From contig DAOUFG010000085.1 in NCBI GenBank assembly GCA_034430115.1, positions 1-34,896 on the forward strand: a DNA stretch of 34,896 nt, given 5' to 3'. This DNA comes from CAIXPS01 sp034430115 (GTDB taxonomy: Bacteria; Chloroflexota; Anaerolineae; J036; Brachytrichaceae). Below the pieces are notes generated by a model. It saw only the letters and a list, made by a program, of their open reading frames with translations. It made no database searches and was not told where the DNA came from. Shown here one piece after another: positions 1-7,721 of this stretch; the first letter of the stretch is position 1; every line of letters begins with the position of its first letter. The position numbers and the translations under genes are program-made.

Positions 1-1
1 G

Positions 2-82
2 GCGCTCGCAACCGCTCTTCGCGCTGTATCGGTGGATGACATCTCCCACTGGATGCGCCATTGTGGCTATCCCTTGCCTTAA
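2..82 (+). pseudogene. C-terminal end of an IS630-type transposase, cut by the window edge
   Basis: An open frame enters from the left edge and stops at TAA 80-82. Its last residues include ALRAVSVDDISHWMRHCGY. An Ala-Leu-rich helix, an acidic pair, a tryptophan and HCGY close to the stop is the usual ending of IS630/Tc1-mariner-like DDE transposases. Only 26 residues are visible, so the catalytic domain, if intact, lies outside the window. It sits directly before another transposase remnant, so this is probably an insertion hot spot. Whether the gene is intact cannot be judged here. The family call rests on a short motif. Confidence 0.45.
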
Positions 83-311
83 CATGATTTTCGCTCTAGT
101 TGGGCACTATGCGTAAGTACACAAGATACCTGCTCATTCGCGACAATCTAAAGGCTGTCGCGAAACGAACTGCTGGCATTGTTGCGGAGGGTGGGGGAAT
201 AACTCGTATTGCTCCTGCCAGTTGGAAGTACGCCGACCTTAAGTGCGAGGGATATCGAGTTGACTATGTATCGGCAGGGCAGCGCTATTACCGCTCTATG
301 CGCGGCACGCA

Positions 312-542
312 ATCTCGTTGTGCTACCGCCTGAAGCTCATCTGGGCCGATGGAGCGTATGAAGATATCGTGTACTACGTCCGGCTGTACTTCGGCTGGAC
401 ACTCGACATTGTGCGGCGACCCGACGATTGGCTAGGACGCTCTCGTCGCCTCTCGCGTGACTTTGAGCATACGGTCTCTTCCGGTGAAGCCATGGTGTAT
501 GTCGCCAGCATCCGGCGCATGCTCAAACTCGCTGCTATCTGA
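312..542 (+). pseudogene. IS5-type transposase remnant with internal deletion
   Basis: The frame reads YRLKLIWADGAYEDIVYYV, then GWTLDIVRRPDD, then WLGRSRRLSRDFEH and a short helical tail, stopping at 540-542. This order is that of the C-terminal half of IS5-family (IS1031/IS427-like) DDE transposases, where LIWADGAY holds the second catalytic Asp. In intact members about 20 residues, including the RRWVVERTF motif with the catalytic Glu, lie between RRPDD and AWLGR. Here they are missing in frame, so the enzyme should be inactive. The N-terminal half is absent: no matching frame is seen upstream of about position 300. Confidence in the family is good, and this is a dead copy. Confidence 0.7.
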
Positions 543-563
543 CTTTTAAGACACTCTCTTAGG
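543..563 (+). repeat. Probable right terminal end of the IS5-type remnant
   Basis: Directly after the transposase stop the sequence runs CTTTTAAGACACTCTCTTAG. This resembles the outer end of IS5-group elements, which typically carry a TTTTCAGACAGRCTC-like inverted repeat a few bases past the stop. The matching left end was not found inside the window, so the call rests on position and resemblance only. Confidence 0.35.
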
Positions 564-714
564 ACAACAAGCCAGATGTAAAGAAATCCAAAAAACTTTC
601 TCAGAATCCTCACACAACCGTGTGGACAATGGATAAGCAAAATCCCAATGATCCATAACGCTCAGAAGATTCTGGGATGGCCCATAGCATCCTAGGCATG
701 CATCGAGGCACTTC

Positions 715-2289
715 ATGAAAAGGCATCTTGTTTACGTCTGTTGTTTGTTGATTGCAGCGCTGACACTGTCAGCTTGCCAGCCTTCCGCCACCCCTACGAC
801 GGCAACACCCACCTCCGTGGTGACGAGTGTGCTAATGCCCTATATTGCTGTCGTCCCTGAAGATTGGCGACAAGGAAATTCACTCACCGTGATCGGCGCT
901 GACTGGCCAGTTGGCATCAGTGTCACGTTGGGATTACATTTGCAGACCGCATCCACCGAAGAATCAGTAGACCTGGGAACGATCACCTCCGACGCACTGG
1001 GGCGCTTCAAATTCATCAGCGACGCGCCCGACATCGATACCATCGGCCAGTGGTCCGTTACGGCATATGGGGGTGACCCTGTGAGTATCGCTTCAGCGTC
1101 ATTGCGGGTGCTGGAGGAAGAAACACCTACCGCGACGGCAACGCAGACGCAAACACCCACTCCAACGGCAAGTCCCACCCCAACCGCCACCGCCACGCGC
1201 CGCCCACTGAAAACGTATGTCTACCCGACCGAAACTGCAACCCCTACGGCCACACCAACGGCGGCGTCGTACGTGATTACAGAATGGCGCGGCGACTATT
1301 GGAACAACCAATCGCTCAGCGGGTCACCGGCGCTCACACGCAACGACTCAACCATCGGCTTCTATTGGGGCACCGGCTCGCCCGATAGCAGCATCGCCGC
1401 TGACCACTTCTCGGCCCGTTGGACACGCTCGCTCTATTTCGATGGTGGCAGCTATTACTTCACCCTGCGCGCAGACGACGGTGCAAGCATGTGGGTGGAT
1501 GGTGTGCAGATCATCAATGCCTGGTCCGATGGCAGCCTACGCGACACTACCGCCTACTTAACCCTTTCTGCAGGTAATCATGATCTGCGCATCGAGTATT
1601 ACGAGGATAGCGTCGTGGCAGCCATCTACTTCTTCATTTCGACCTACACGTCCGCCACCAGTACGCCAACCCCCACCAGCACATCCACCGCTACACCCAC
1701 TCGCACACCCACAGCGACCAACACCTCGTTGCCCACACAGGCTGCGCAACCAACAGCCACGAAGACGGGCACACCCACCCCTGTTCCATTGCCAACGAGC
1801 GCGGCAACCGCAACTGGAGCAGCCACGGCTACGTCCACCAGTACGCCGACGCGTACACCCACCACAGCCGCGACCACCACAAGCACAAATACGCCGACGG
1901 CGACATCAACTTACACGTCTACGCCCACTGTGACCGCCACCTTTACACAGACGCAAACGGCGACTCCGACTCACACGCCAACCAATACATCGACCTCCAC
2001 GCCGGAGGGCGAAACGGCGACGTCCACCCCAACGCACACGCCACAGCCAACAGACACCCTGGAGCCAACGGCAACGTCCACCGAGACACCAACACCAACG
2101 CCCACGTCAACACCAACGCAGACCCCGGAACCAACCGATACGCCTATCACCCAAGCAGCGACTATCATTCAGCGCGGCACACAACTCACTGCCAGCAGCA
2201 CGCACTGGTTCACCTATCAGCAATTGGCAGATTTCATCAGTTCTCTGGCAGGTGCCACCATAGCACGGGCCTTGAGGTGGTTCAAATGA
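715..2289 (+). CDS. PA14-domain lipoprotein with Thr-Pro-rich stalks
   Basis: A 524-residue exported protein. Residues 1-21 form a lipoprotein signal with the lipobox LSAC, so Cys21 is the likely lipidated residue. Residues about 35-135 look like an Ig-like beta domain. A Thr-Pro-Ala linker (about 137-182) leads to a PA14-like module (about 186-309), recognised by YWNNQSLSG at its start, DDGASMWVDGVQII in the middle and LSAGNHDLRIEYYE near its end. PA14 modules usually bind carbohydrate or act as spacers in surface proteins. A second, about 165-residue Thr/Pro/Ser-rich stalk follows, then a short C-terminal segment with a weak hydrophobic helix. GAGG at 704-707 supports the ATG at 715. The gene stands alone between IS remnants and a zinc-ribbon gene. 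Likely role: surface-attached glycan binding or adhesion. The ligand is unknown. Confidence 0.8.
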   Translation: MKRHLVYVCCLLIAALTLSACQPSATPTTATPTSVVTSVLMPYIAVVPEDWRQGNSLTVIGADWPVGISVTLGLHLQTASTEESVDLGTITSDALGRFKFISDAPDIDTIGQWSVTAYGGDPVSIASASLRVLEEETPTATATQTQTPTPTASPTPTATATRRPLKTYVYPTETATPTATPTAASYVITEWRGDYWNNQSLSGSPALTRNDSTIGFYWGTGSPDSSIAADHFSARWTRSLYFDGGSYYFTLRADDGASMWVDGVQIINAWSDGSLRDTTAYLTLSAGNHDLRIEYYEDSVVAAIYFFISTYTSATSTPTPTSTSTATPTRTPTATNTSLPTQAAQPTATKTGTPTPVPLPTSAATATGAATATSTSTPTRTPTTAATTTSTNTPTATSTYTSTPTVTATFTQTQTATPTHTPTNTSTSTPEGETATSTPTHTPQPTDTLEPTATSTETPTPTPTSTPTQTPEPTDTPITQAATIIQRGTQLTASSTHWFTYQQLADFISSLAGATIARALRWFK

Positions 2290-2401
2290 AGGAACAGCGA
2301 CCCTCTATCCACCCACGAAGCTGCATGCGGCTGATCAAAAACCTGGTCTCTTTACGTCAAAAATGCGACCCTTCGGGTGTGTGTCAATCTCTGATCGACA
2401 C

Positions 2402-2425
2402 GCCCCGAGGGGGCTTTCCGTTTCT
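2402..2425 (+). terminator. Possible terminator after the PA14 lipoprotein gene
   Basis: GCCCC (2402-2406) and GGGGC (2410-2414) form a GC-only stem with a 3-nt loop, followed by TTTCCGTTTCT. The stem is short and the T-run is interrupted. It could equally belong to an upstream leader of the following gene. Confidence 0.3.
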
Positions 2426-2523
2426 ATTACTAGATGCTCCGGCTCAGGAGATTGTAAGCAGATTGTTTTGCGTACCGACGTCTATCGGCATCTGCAAGCG
2501 CAGGGCTTGAGCTTTTTCGCCAC

Positions 2524-2874
2524 GTGCCGCACGGGCGAGCTTATTTCACGCTTGTCGAGCTGGTCAAAGAGCTGGATCGCCGAGAGGACGATAGGCTAGA
2601 AGGGCCAGCAGAAGTTGGAGACCCAGCATACGAAGACATAGTGGACAACTATGCCGCTAGACGTCTAGGGATGCTCAAAAATGTCCCATGGGACATCGAG
2701 AAGATTCATGCTGAACGCAAGGCCATGCTCAAACTCGTCGCTAACAACAACATCACAATCAGCAAGTGTGGCATCTGTGGCGATCCATTCATCCCGCTAA
2801 CAGGCCAGACGCCTTCTGTAGACGGAAACCCAGAACTCATGATCTGCAGCCAGTGTCAGCACTGGTGCAGGTAA
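2524..2874 (+). CDS. Small hypothetical protein with C-terminal zinc ribbon
   Basis: A 116-residue reading from a GTG start. The N-terminal half is charged and helical (VELVKELDRREDD). The C-terminal third carries KCGICGDPF and MICSQCQHW, giving Cys82, Cys85, Cys108 and Cys111, a four-cysteine zinc-ribbon arrangement. I do not recognise the family. The frame is open from 2458 without a good ribosome-binding site. The neighbouring forward frame ending at 2599 also reads protein-like up to about 2553 (TGELISRL), so the true gene may start further upstream and carry a frameshift, making this the 3' part of a decayed gene. It ends one base before a perfect hairpin. The C-terminal half looks genuinely coding. 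Confidence 0.5.
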   Translation: MPHGRAYFTLVELVKELDRREDDRLEGPAEVGDPAYEDIVDNYAARRLGMLKNVPWDIEKIHAERKAMLKLVANNNITISKCGICGDPFIPLTGQTPSVDGNPELMICSQCQHWCR

Positions 2875-2894
2875 AAGTTGCCCACCGGCAACTT
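2875..2894. terminator. Bidirectional terminator hairpin between convergent genes
   Basis: AAGTTGCC (2875-2882) and GGCAACTT (2887-2894) form a perfect 8-bp stem with a CACC loop. It starts right after the stop codon of the zinc-ribbon gene and lies 12 bases beyond the stop of the opposing L,D-transpeptidase gene. The T-runs on both sides are short (GTTCTATT on plus, TTTT on minus), so efficiency is uncertain. Confidence 0.6.
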
Positions 2895-2906
2895 GTTCTA
2901 TTAAAA

Positions 2907-3974
2907 TCAATATACCCATACCCAAGTGCCGGGGTTGGAGGCATCCGCCTGGGCATAGCCATAGATGCTGGGCGCCGGTGCGGACCAATTGAAGAACCAC
3001 TTAGCATCATACAGCGACAGGTTCACACAGCCCCGGCTGTGCCGATAGCCAAAGCCGTCATGCCAGTAGGCACCATGCAGCGCGTAATCCTGGAAGAAGA
3101 ACATGTTATAGGGCACGCTATCCACGTAATAATCGCCCAGGTCCGGGTCGCCGGCGGCGTTATACATCGGCTGTGATTTGTTCTTATACTGAATCTGGTA
3201 CACCCCTTTCACCGTTTCCCATTGCGGCAGGCCACTGGAAACAAGCGAGGCATACACCAGGCGATCTCCTTCATACGCCGAGATCGTTTGCTCGAACAGG
3301 TCCACCGCGATCCATTTGCTATGCAAGCGGCCCTGGCGGCTGATCTGTTCGGGGGCGCGGCGGGTCGTGATGACCGACAGCCTTTCCTGGCGGCACCACT
3401 GCCCTTCGCCGATGCGATACCACAGCGTTTCACCCATCAACGCTTTCTCATAAATCGTCACCATCGTATAGCGCTGATAGGTGGGCGCGTCGGGGTTGAT
3501 GTCGCCATCAGGCTCCAACGTAGGCTGGAAGGCACTGATCACCCACGCGAATGGATGGGATGGATTCTTATCAAAAGATTGGCCCTGGAAGCGCGAGGGG
3601 CGGAGGATTCTCAGCTTATCCGAAGTCACCCATTCATTTGGTTTGATCTGCGCCAGCGCGATGCCGTTGATCTCGGTAGTGCTGGCCACCGTCACCCATT
3701 CGTTGCCATTCAACTCGCGCACAGGGTTCGTGCCGGCGGCAGCGTCTTCGGGGGTGGCATACACGGGCACTTTGCCATCCGTGGTGTTCACCTGGGCATA
3801 TACCTTGTTGAAAGCAGGGTCATCATCTTCGCCCGATGCTTGCGCCTGCGCGAGGTCAGTCCCTCCGCCGGCAGATTGAGCATTTACAGCAGAGGCACGC
3901 ACAGCCAACGCCAACAACACGCACACGGCCGCCATACAGGCGCTCATGCATAAGCGACGCATCATGAGGTTCAT
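2907..3974 (-). CDS. Secreted L,D-transpeptidase (YkuD domain)
   Basis: A 355-residue exported enzyme. An N-terminal signal peptide (Arg-Arg followed by a hydrophobic run, about residues 1-32) precedes an SH3-like or substrate-positioning region (about 55-220). The YkuD catalytic domain spans about 235-345. The catalytic signature is visible: His300 in HGAYWHDGF and Cys316 in HSRGCVN, matching the family pattern of a His some 16 residues before S-x-G-C-x-N. L,D-transpeptidases form 3-3 cross-links in peptidoglycan or attach proteins to it, acting outside the membrane. The ATG at 3974 gives the full signal peptide. ATGs four and five codons in (3965 and 3962) cannot be excluded. The gene diverges from comEC across 168 bp and ends at a shared hairpin. 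No missing residues are seen. Confidence 0.88.
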   Translation of the reverse strand: MNLMMRRLCMSACMAAVCVLLALAVRASAVNAQSAGGGTDLAQAQASGEDDDPAFNKVYAQVNTTDGKVPVYATPEDAAAGTNPVRELNGNEWVTVASTTEINGIALAQIKPNEWVTSDKLRILRPSRFQGQSFDKNPSHPFAWVISAFQPTLEPDGDINPDAPTYQRYTMVTIYEKALMGETLWYRIGEGQWCRQERLSVITTRRAPEQISRQGRLHSKWIAVDLFEQTISAYEGDRLVYASLVSSGLPQWETVKGVYQIQYKNKSQPMYNAAGDPDLGDYYVDSVPYNMFFFQDYALHGAYWHDGFGYRHSRGCVNLSLYDAKWFFNWSAPAPSIYGYAQADASNPGTWVWVY

Positions 3975-4142
3975 CTATCCATACCCCAAAAATCAGGCAA
4001 GCATTAATGCCAACATGATATATGCCATTTCGTATATTTGCTCACCCGTCTATCAATGAAACACCGCCATCTTCCAAACGACGCGCCGTTGGCGTAAGAA
4101 GATTCGCCGTTTCGCCTATACTCTGCCTGGAGGAATCGCCCG

Positions 4143-6392
4143 ATGACCCGCGCATCGCCGTTCGCTCTCATTGCGTCCGCCTTCGCTGCCGGCCTGTGGC
4201 TGGCCGCACAGTTCGCGCCCGCCGTCTGGCTATGCGCATTTGCCTTCGCCCTCGCGTTCGCCCTCTTGCTTTTCGTGCGCTGGAACCATTCACGAGCCTG
4301 GCTGGCGGCGCTGCTGATGCTGATCGCGTGCGGCGCCTTACGCTATCAAGCCAGCCGACCCACCGCCACCACCGCCCCCTATAACGGGCACTACGTGGTG
4401 CTGGAAGGAGTCGTGGCCGAAGAACCTGATGTACGCCCGGACTACACCTACCTGCGCGTGCAGGTACAGCGGCTCTTGCTCGAACAATCCAACACCACCG
4501 CCGCTGGCGTTGTGCTGTTGCGCGTCGATCACGCCATCCACTGGCATTATGGTGACGTGGTGCGCGCCTGGGGCACGCTCGACGCCCCGCCGCTGATGGC
4601 CGAGTTCGATTACCGCGACTTTCTGGCGCGCCAGGGGGTGTTTTCGTGGCTGGCCTACCCTTCGCGCGTGCAACGCATCGGCACAGGCCAGGGCACACCG
4701 CTATATGCAGCCTTGCTAGAAGTGAAAGACGCCCTGCGTCACTCCACGCAACAGGTCATGCCCGCGCCAGAGTCGGCATTACTGAACGGCGTGTTGATCG
4801 GCGACGACAACGAACTGCCGGAATACGTTCAGACCGCGTTCCGGCGCACGGGCACTTCGCACATCGTCGCCATCTCCGGCTTCAACGTCAGCATCGTGGT
4901 TGCGCTGGTGGTGCCGCTACTCAGCCGCTGGCTGAACAAACGCCGCGCCGCGTTGGTGGCCATCCCGGCCATCGTGGTCTATACCTTGCTCACGGGGGCA
5001 TCGGCCTCGGTGGTGCGCGCCGCGCTGATGGCTATCCTCGTGCTGGCCGGGCAGCTTTTCTGGCGGCGCGGGTTCACGCTAAATACGTTGTGCGCGGCCG
5101 CGTTCATCATGTGCGCCTACGATCCCCAGACGCTTTTCGACCTGGGCTTTCAGCTTAGCTTCGCGGCGACGCTGGGGCTGGTGATCTATTCCGGCTGGCT
5201 GGGCGACCTGTTGAACGCGCGGATCGAGCGCCTGCCCAACGAACGGTTCCAAAAGCTCATCGGCAGCCTGGCCGACGTCGTGGTGCCCACCCTGGCCGCC
5301 AACCTCACCACGTTGCCATTGATATTGGCGAACTTTCACCAGTGGTCGATCATCGCGCCGCTCACAAATACGCTGGTGTTGCCACTGCAACCGATGCTGA
5401 TGGTGCTGGGCATACTCGCCAGCATCGCCGGGGTCTTGTCCATCTCGCTGGGCGCCCTGCTGGCGCTGCCGGCCTATGCGTTGCTCACGCTCACCCTGCG
5501 GCTGGTGGAATGGACCAGCCTGCCCGCCTGGGCCACCCAACCAATCTACGGCTTCGATGCCCTGCCCGCCAGCTTGTACTACCTGGCGCTCGGTCTGTTC
5601 ACCCTCGTGATCTCGCAACCATCCAACACCCGCGCGCTCCTGGCAACGTTCGCCCGCAAGAACCTGCGCGGCTGGACGGCCCTGCTGGCCGGCGGGATTC
5701 TTCTCACCATCGGCCTGGTGGCGTGGTATCAACAGCCCGATGGCAAACTGCACGTCACCTTCAGCGGCGCGGGCGCATTTGTGCAAACGCCCGCGGGGAA
5801 CCAAGTGATCTTCGCCGGCGGAGGCGGCGTGTTGCCGGTGATGGGCCGCGCCATGCCCTTGTGGGATAAGGGGGTGGAACTGGCCATCTTGCCCACGCGT
5901 AGCGACAACGCCCGCGGCGATACACTGCCCCTCTTGCAACGCTACCAGGTAGGCACACTGATCCAGCCGGAGGGAGAGGACGAGCCTTCGGCGATGTTGG
6001 ACGAATGGAGCACCCAGGCGCGTGCAGGCCGCACCCAGGTGCTCAGCGTGCCGATGGGCACCCGCGCAATCATCGAACCGGGCGTGGTGCTCACCATCGT
6101 TCAACGCGAAAATGGCTGCATCGGCGCGCGGCTGCAATATGGCACGACGTCGTTCGAACTCATCGGCAACACACATGCCTTGAGCGGCACATTGAACAGT
6201 GCCGACGTGGCCTTTGCCAGCCCAAAGCTCAACGACGCCGAGGTGCTCGACGCCGCGCACCCGCGCTACGTGGTGTGGGCCGACACGGGCGGCGTGCCCG
6301 AGCGGCTGGCACAAGGCATCCGCACCTTCATCCTGCGCGACGTGCAGACGGTGGAATTTGTGAGCGATGGGGAGAGCGTGGTAGCGCGATAA
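4143..6392 (+). CDS. comEC: ComEC/Rec2-type DNA uptake channel with degenerate C-terminal domain
   Basis: A 749-residue polytopic membrane protein. GGAGGA at 4129-4134 is spaced 8 bases from the ATG. Residues 1-60 hold the first membrane helices. The DUF4131-like soluble domain covers about 75-180. The core competence domain (about 210-500) begins with the hallmark NGVLIGDDNELP followed by FRRTGTSHIVAISGFNVS, and holds many helices. ComEC carries single-stranded DNA across the inner membrane in natural transformation. The C-terminal third (about 530-749) occupies the place of the metallo-beta-lactamase-like domain, but the usual VDVGQGDA and HxHxDH-type metal motifs are not there: VTFSGAGAF and LPTRSDNARGD stand in their positions. 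The nuclease activity proposed for that domain is therefore unlikely here. No other competence genes lie nearby. Confidence 0.88.
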   Translation: MTRASPFALIASAFAAGLWLAAQFAPAVWLCAFAFALAFALLLFVRWNHSRAWLAALLMLIACGALRYQASRPTATTAPYNGHYVVLEGVVAEEPDVRPDYTYLRVQVQRLLLEQSNTTAAGVVLLRVDHAIHWHYGDVVRAWGTLDAPPLMAEFDYRDFLARQGVFSWLAYPSRVQRIGTGQGTPLYAALLEVKDALRHSTQQVMPAPESALLNGVLIGDDNELPEYVQTAFRRTGTSHIVAISGFNVSIVVALVVPLLSRWLNKRRAALVAIPAIVVYTLLTGASASVVRAALMAILVLAGQLFWRRGFTLNTLCAAAFIMCAYDPQTLFDLGFQLSFAATLGLVIYSGWLGDLLNARIERLPNERFQKLIGSLADVVVPTLAANLTTLPLILANFHQWSIIAPLTNTLVLPLQPMLMVLGILASIAGVLSISLGALLALPAYALLTLTLRLVEWTSLPAWATQPIYGFDALPASLYYLALGLFTLVISQPSNTRALLATFARKNLRGWTALLAGGILLTIGLVAWYQQPDGKLHVTFSGAGAFVQTPAGNQVIFAGGGGVLPVMGRAMPLWDKGVELAILPTRSDNARGDTLPLLQRYQVGTLIQPEGEDEPSAMLDEWSTQARAGRTQVLSVPMGTRAIIEPGVVLTIVQRENGCIGARLQYGTTSFELIGNTHALSGTLNSADVAFASPKLNDAEVLDAAHPRYVVWADTGGVPERLAQGIRTFILRDVQTVEFVSDGESVVAR

Positions 6393-6480
6393 GGGAGATT
6401 AGAGATTGGGGATTCGAGATAAGGAAAACCACGGATTGCACGGGATTTACACGGATAGATGGCAAATGACCAATCCGTAG
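6393..6480 (+). repeat. Intergenic repeat of the GGGGATT / CACGGATT type, copy 1
   Basis: It begins directly after the comEC stop codon with TTAGAGATTGGGGATT, the same 16 bases seen in reverse orientation at 31520-31535. It then carries CCACGGATTG (6429-6438), almost perfectly inverted as CAATCCGTAG (6471-6480). Copy 2 at 31411-31540 shares both halves. The pattern resembles short intergenic repeats reported in cyanobacteria and Chloroflexota. It has no coding content. Confidence 0.65.
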
Positions 6481-6501
6481 GCGACAGATTGCTACGCCGA
6501 A

Positions 6502-6681
6502 GTGAAGCGCCTGCGCGACGCGATGGACGACGTGATCAGCGACAACTTCTCTGCGAAAGCCATGCAGGCAATTGCCGACCCGGCGATGCGCCACGCCTTC
6601 GCCGATCTCGTCTTGCAGATACGCGATAAAGAAGAGGAGGCGATCAGCCAGCTTGAGCAATTGCTGAAACGTTGCTGTTGA
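6502..6681 (+). CDS. Small ORF, probably the 3' remnant of a longer gene
   Basis: A frame open from 6481 to TGA 6679-6681 encodes an amphipathic helical peptide. Its codons and composition match the neighbours, with VKRLRDAMDDVISD near the start and RDKEEEAISQLEQLLKR near the end. Possible starts are GTG 6502 (59 residues) or ATG 6523 (52 residues), neither with a convincing ribosome-binding site. The frame begins exactly where the upstream repeat ends and reads protein-like from its first codon. The repeat may therefore have cut off the 5' part. I do not recognise it. It is either a small helical protein or a dead fragment. Confidence 0.4.
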   Translation: MKRLRDAMDDVISDNFSAKAMQAIADPAMRHAFADLVLQIRDKEEEAISQLEQLLKRCC

Positions 6682-6694
6682 GCACAACCGTAAG

Positions 6695-6760
6695 GACAAA
6701 TAACACGAAGAGAGATGGGGAACCCTTGTGTCCTTCGTCGCTTTGTTGCTTTGTGTTAGA
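6695..6760 (+). repeat. Intergenic ACACGAAG-type inverted repeat
   Basis: TAACACGAAG (6701-6710) is inverted with one mismatch as CTTTGTGTTA (6749-6758). The internal stretch is a loose repetition of CTTTGT and CCTTCGT words. It lies between the small ORF and the ribosome-binding site of the next gene and could form the upstream part of that leader. Confidence 0.5.
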
Positions 6761-6782
6761 AAACCTAAAGGAGGAAGTTGAC

Positions 6783-7520
6783 ATGCCGCATCAAGATAAA
6801 TTTCACTGGGCGAAGCGCGTCTCTCGCAGAGACATTCAACGTCTCTACCAAAGTGACGCACAGGGGATGCTGGACGAGGAACTGCTCGACAAGGTGCACT
6901 ATGCGATTCACGCGCGCGTCTGCGACATGTTCGAGGTCAGGGAGGCACAACAATTTGGGCGTGTCAAATGTCGCCAGTGCGGCGCGCCCCTCCCGCAGCC
7001 CTATCGCATGGGTTCGGGCGGTAAAAACAACGTCTTGAAGTGCGAGCAGTGCGGCTGGCAAGTCACCTGTGGCGAGTTCTACGAGAGCTACACCGGCGGG
7101 AGCATGCTGCCCGGCTCGGTCCCCGATTTGTTCGAGGCCTACCTGGAACGATTCCCCGGCGCCAAAACAGCATCCGAGAAGATGCTGCTGATCGATTGGC
7201 TGATCCACCAGTTCCACGTCAACCAGGGCGTAGCGCGCATGCCGGTGGGCGTGAACGTCATCCAGGGGACCACCGACGAAGTACGCGAGCTGATCGAATC
7301 GCTTGCCGGCAGCACGCCGGGCTTGACGCCGTTGGAAGATTGGCGCGCTACCTATTACAACCCGGTACGCCTGTTCAAACAGTCGCACTCACACAGCCAG
7401 ATACAGAAAATCGCGGCCGAGCTTGGCATTAGCGGCAGGCGCCAGATGTCGGAAGATGAGCTGATCCCCGAGATTTTTCGCCTGGCGCCGGAACTGGCAC
7501 CCGCGCCGGAAGAGAAATAG
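6783..7520 (+). CDS. Uncharacterised zinc-ribbon protein
   Basis: A 245-residue soluble protein. The strong site AAAGGAGGAA (6768-6776) fixes the start at ATG 6783. Residues 61-92 form a zinc ribbon with Cys63, Cys66 (CRQCG) and Cys87, Cys90 (CEQCG). The remainder is mostly helical, with a region around 120-175 that includes LLIDWLIHQFHVN and a C-terminal helix-turn-helix-like or SAP-like stretch (about 205-240, IQKIAAELGISGRRQMSEDELIPEIF). This last part resembles small domains that bind nucleic acid. No enzymatic motif is visible. The gene is monocistronic, flanked on both sides by repeats. I do not recognise a named family; nucleic acid or protein binding through the ribbon is inference. 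Confidence 0.75.
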   Translation: MPHQDKFHWAKRVSRRDIQRLYQSDAQGMLDEELLDKVHYAIHARVCDMFEVREAQQFGRVKCRQCGAPLPQPYRMGSGGKNNVLKCEQCGWQVTCGEFYESYTGGSMLPGSVPDLFEAYLERFPGAKTASEKMLLIDWLIHQFHVNQGVARMPVGVNVIQGTTDEVRELIESLAGSTPGLTPLEDWRATYYNPVRLFKQSHSHSQIQKIAAELGISGRRQMSEDELIPEIFRLAPELAPAPEEK

Positions 7521-7549
7521 CAACAAATCTAAGGCAGCCCCGGCACGAA

Positions 7550-7580
7550 TGATCATGGTTCGACAAGCTCACCATGATCA
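7550..7580. repeat. Perfect 10-bp inverted repeat with TTCGACAAGCTC centre
   Basis: TGATCATGGT (7550-7559) and ACCATGATCA (7571-7580) are exact inverted copies around an 11-base centre TCGACAAGCTC. The TTCGACAAGCTCA word is a frequent core of dispersed intergenic repeats in many environmental bacterial genomes. It sits between the convergent zinc-ribbon gene and galE and could also act as a transcription stop. No T-run follows. Confidence 0.55.
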
Positions 7581-7721
7581 CCTGGGGCACGACATTATCG
7601 CCACGACCCTGGCGAAGGATGGGAGCACTTCGAAATTCAGGGCGTATGACCGTCCTCCTGCTCACGAGGAATAACCCAGGCTTGGGCCACGATCTCCCTT
7701 GCTCCCGCGTTCCCTGGCAAT

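Noticed and set aside
100..333. Forward 77-residue frame from a TTG start
   Set aside because: It has no ribosome-binding site and no recognisable motif, and lies between IS remnants. It could be host or IS debris but I cannot support it as a gene.
840..1196. Val-Gly-rich frames opposite the PA14 lipoprotein
   Set aside because: These arise from the complement of Thr-Pro codons and are simple low-complexity shadows.
1643..2150. Thr-Pro-coding stretch as a tandem DNA repeat or CRISPR-like array
   Set aside because: The periodicity is of codons for Thr-Pro-Thr and Ala-Thr. The DNA words vary, and there are no repeat-spacer units of constant length. No CRISPR array exists in the window.
3222..3953. 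243-residue forward frame opposite the L,D-transpeptidase gene
   Set aside because: The minus strand carries intact YkuD catalytic motifs, and this frame has none.
4001..4010. GCATTAATGC palindrome between the L,D-transpeptidase gene and comEC
   Set aside because: It is only 10 bp, with no extension of the arms and no nearby -35/-10 pair that it would control.
5079..6314. 411-residue antisense frame opposite comEC
   Set aside because: A GC-rich shadow of the comEC coding strand: His/Gln/Gly-rich, no motif and no start context.
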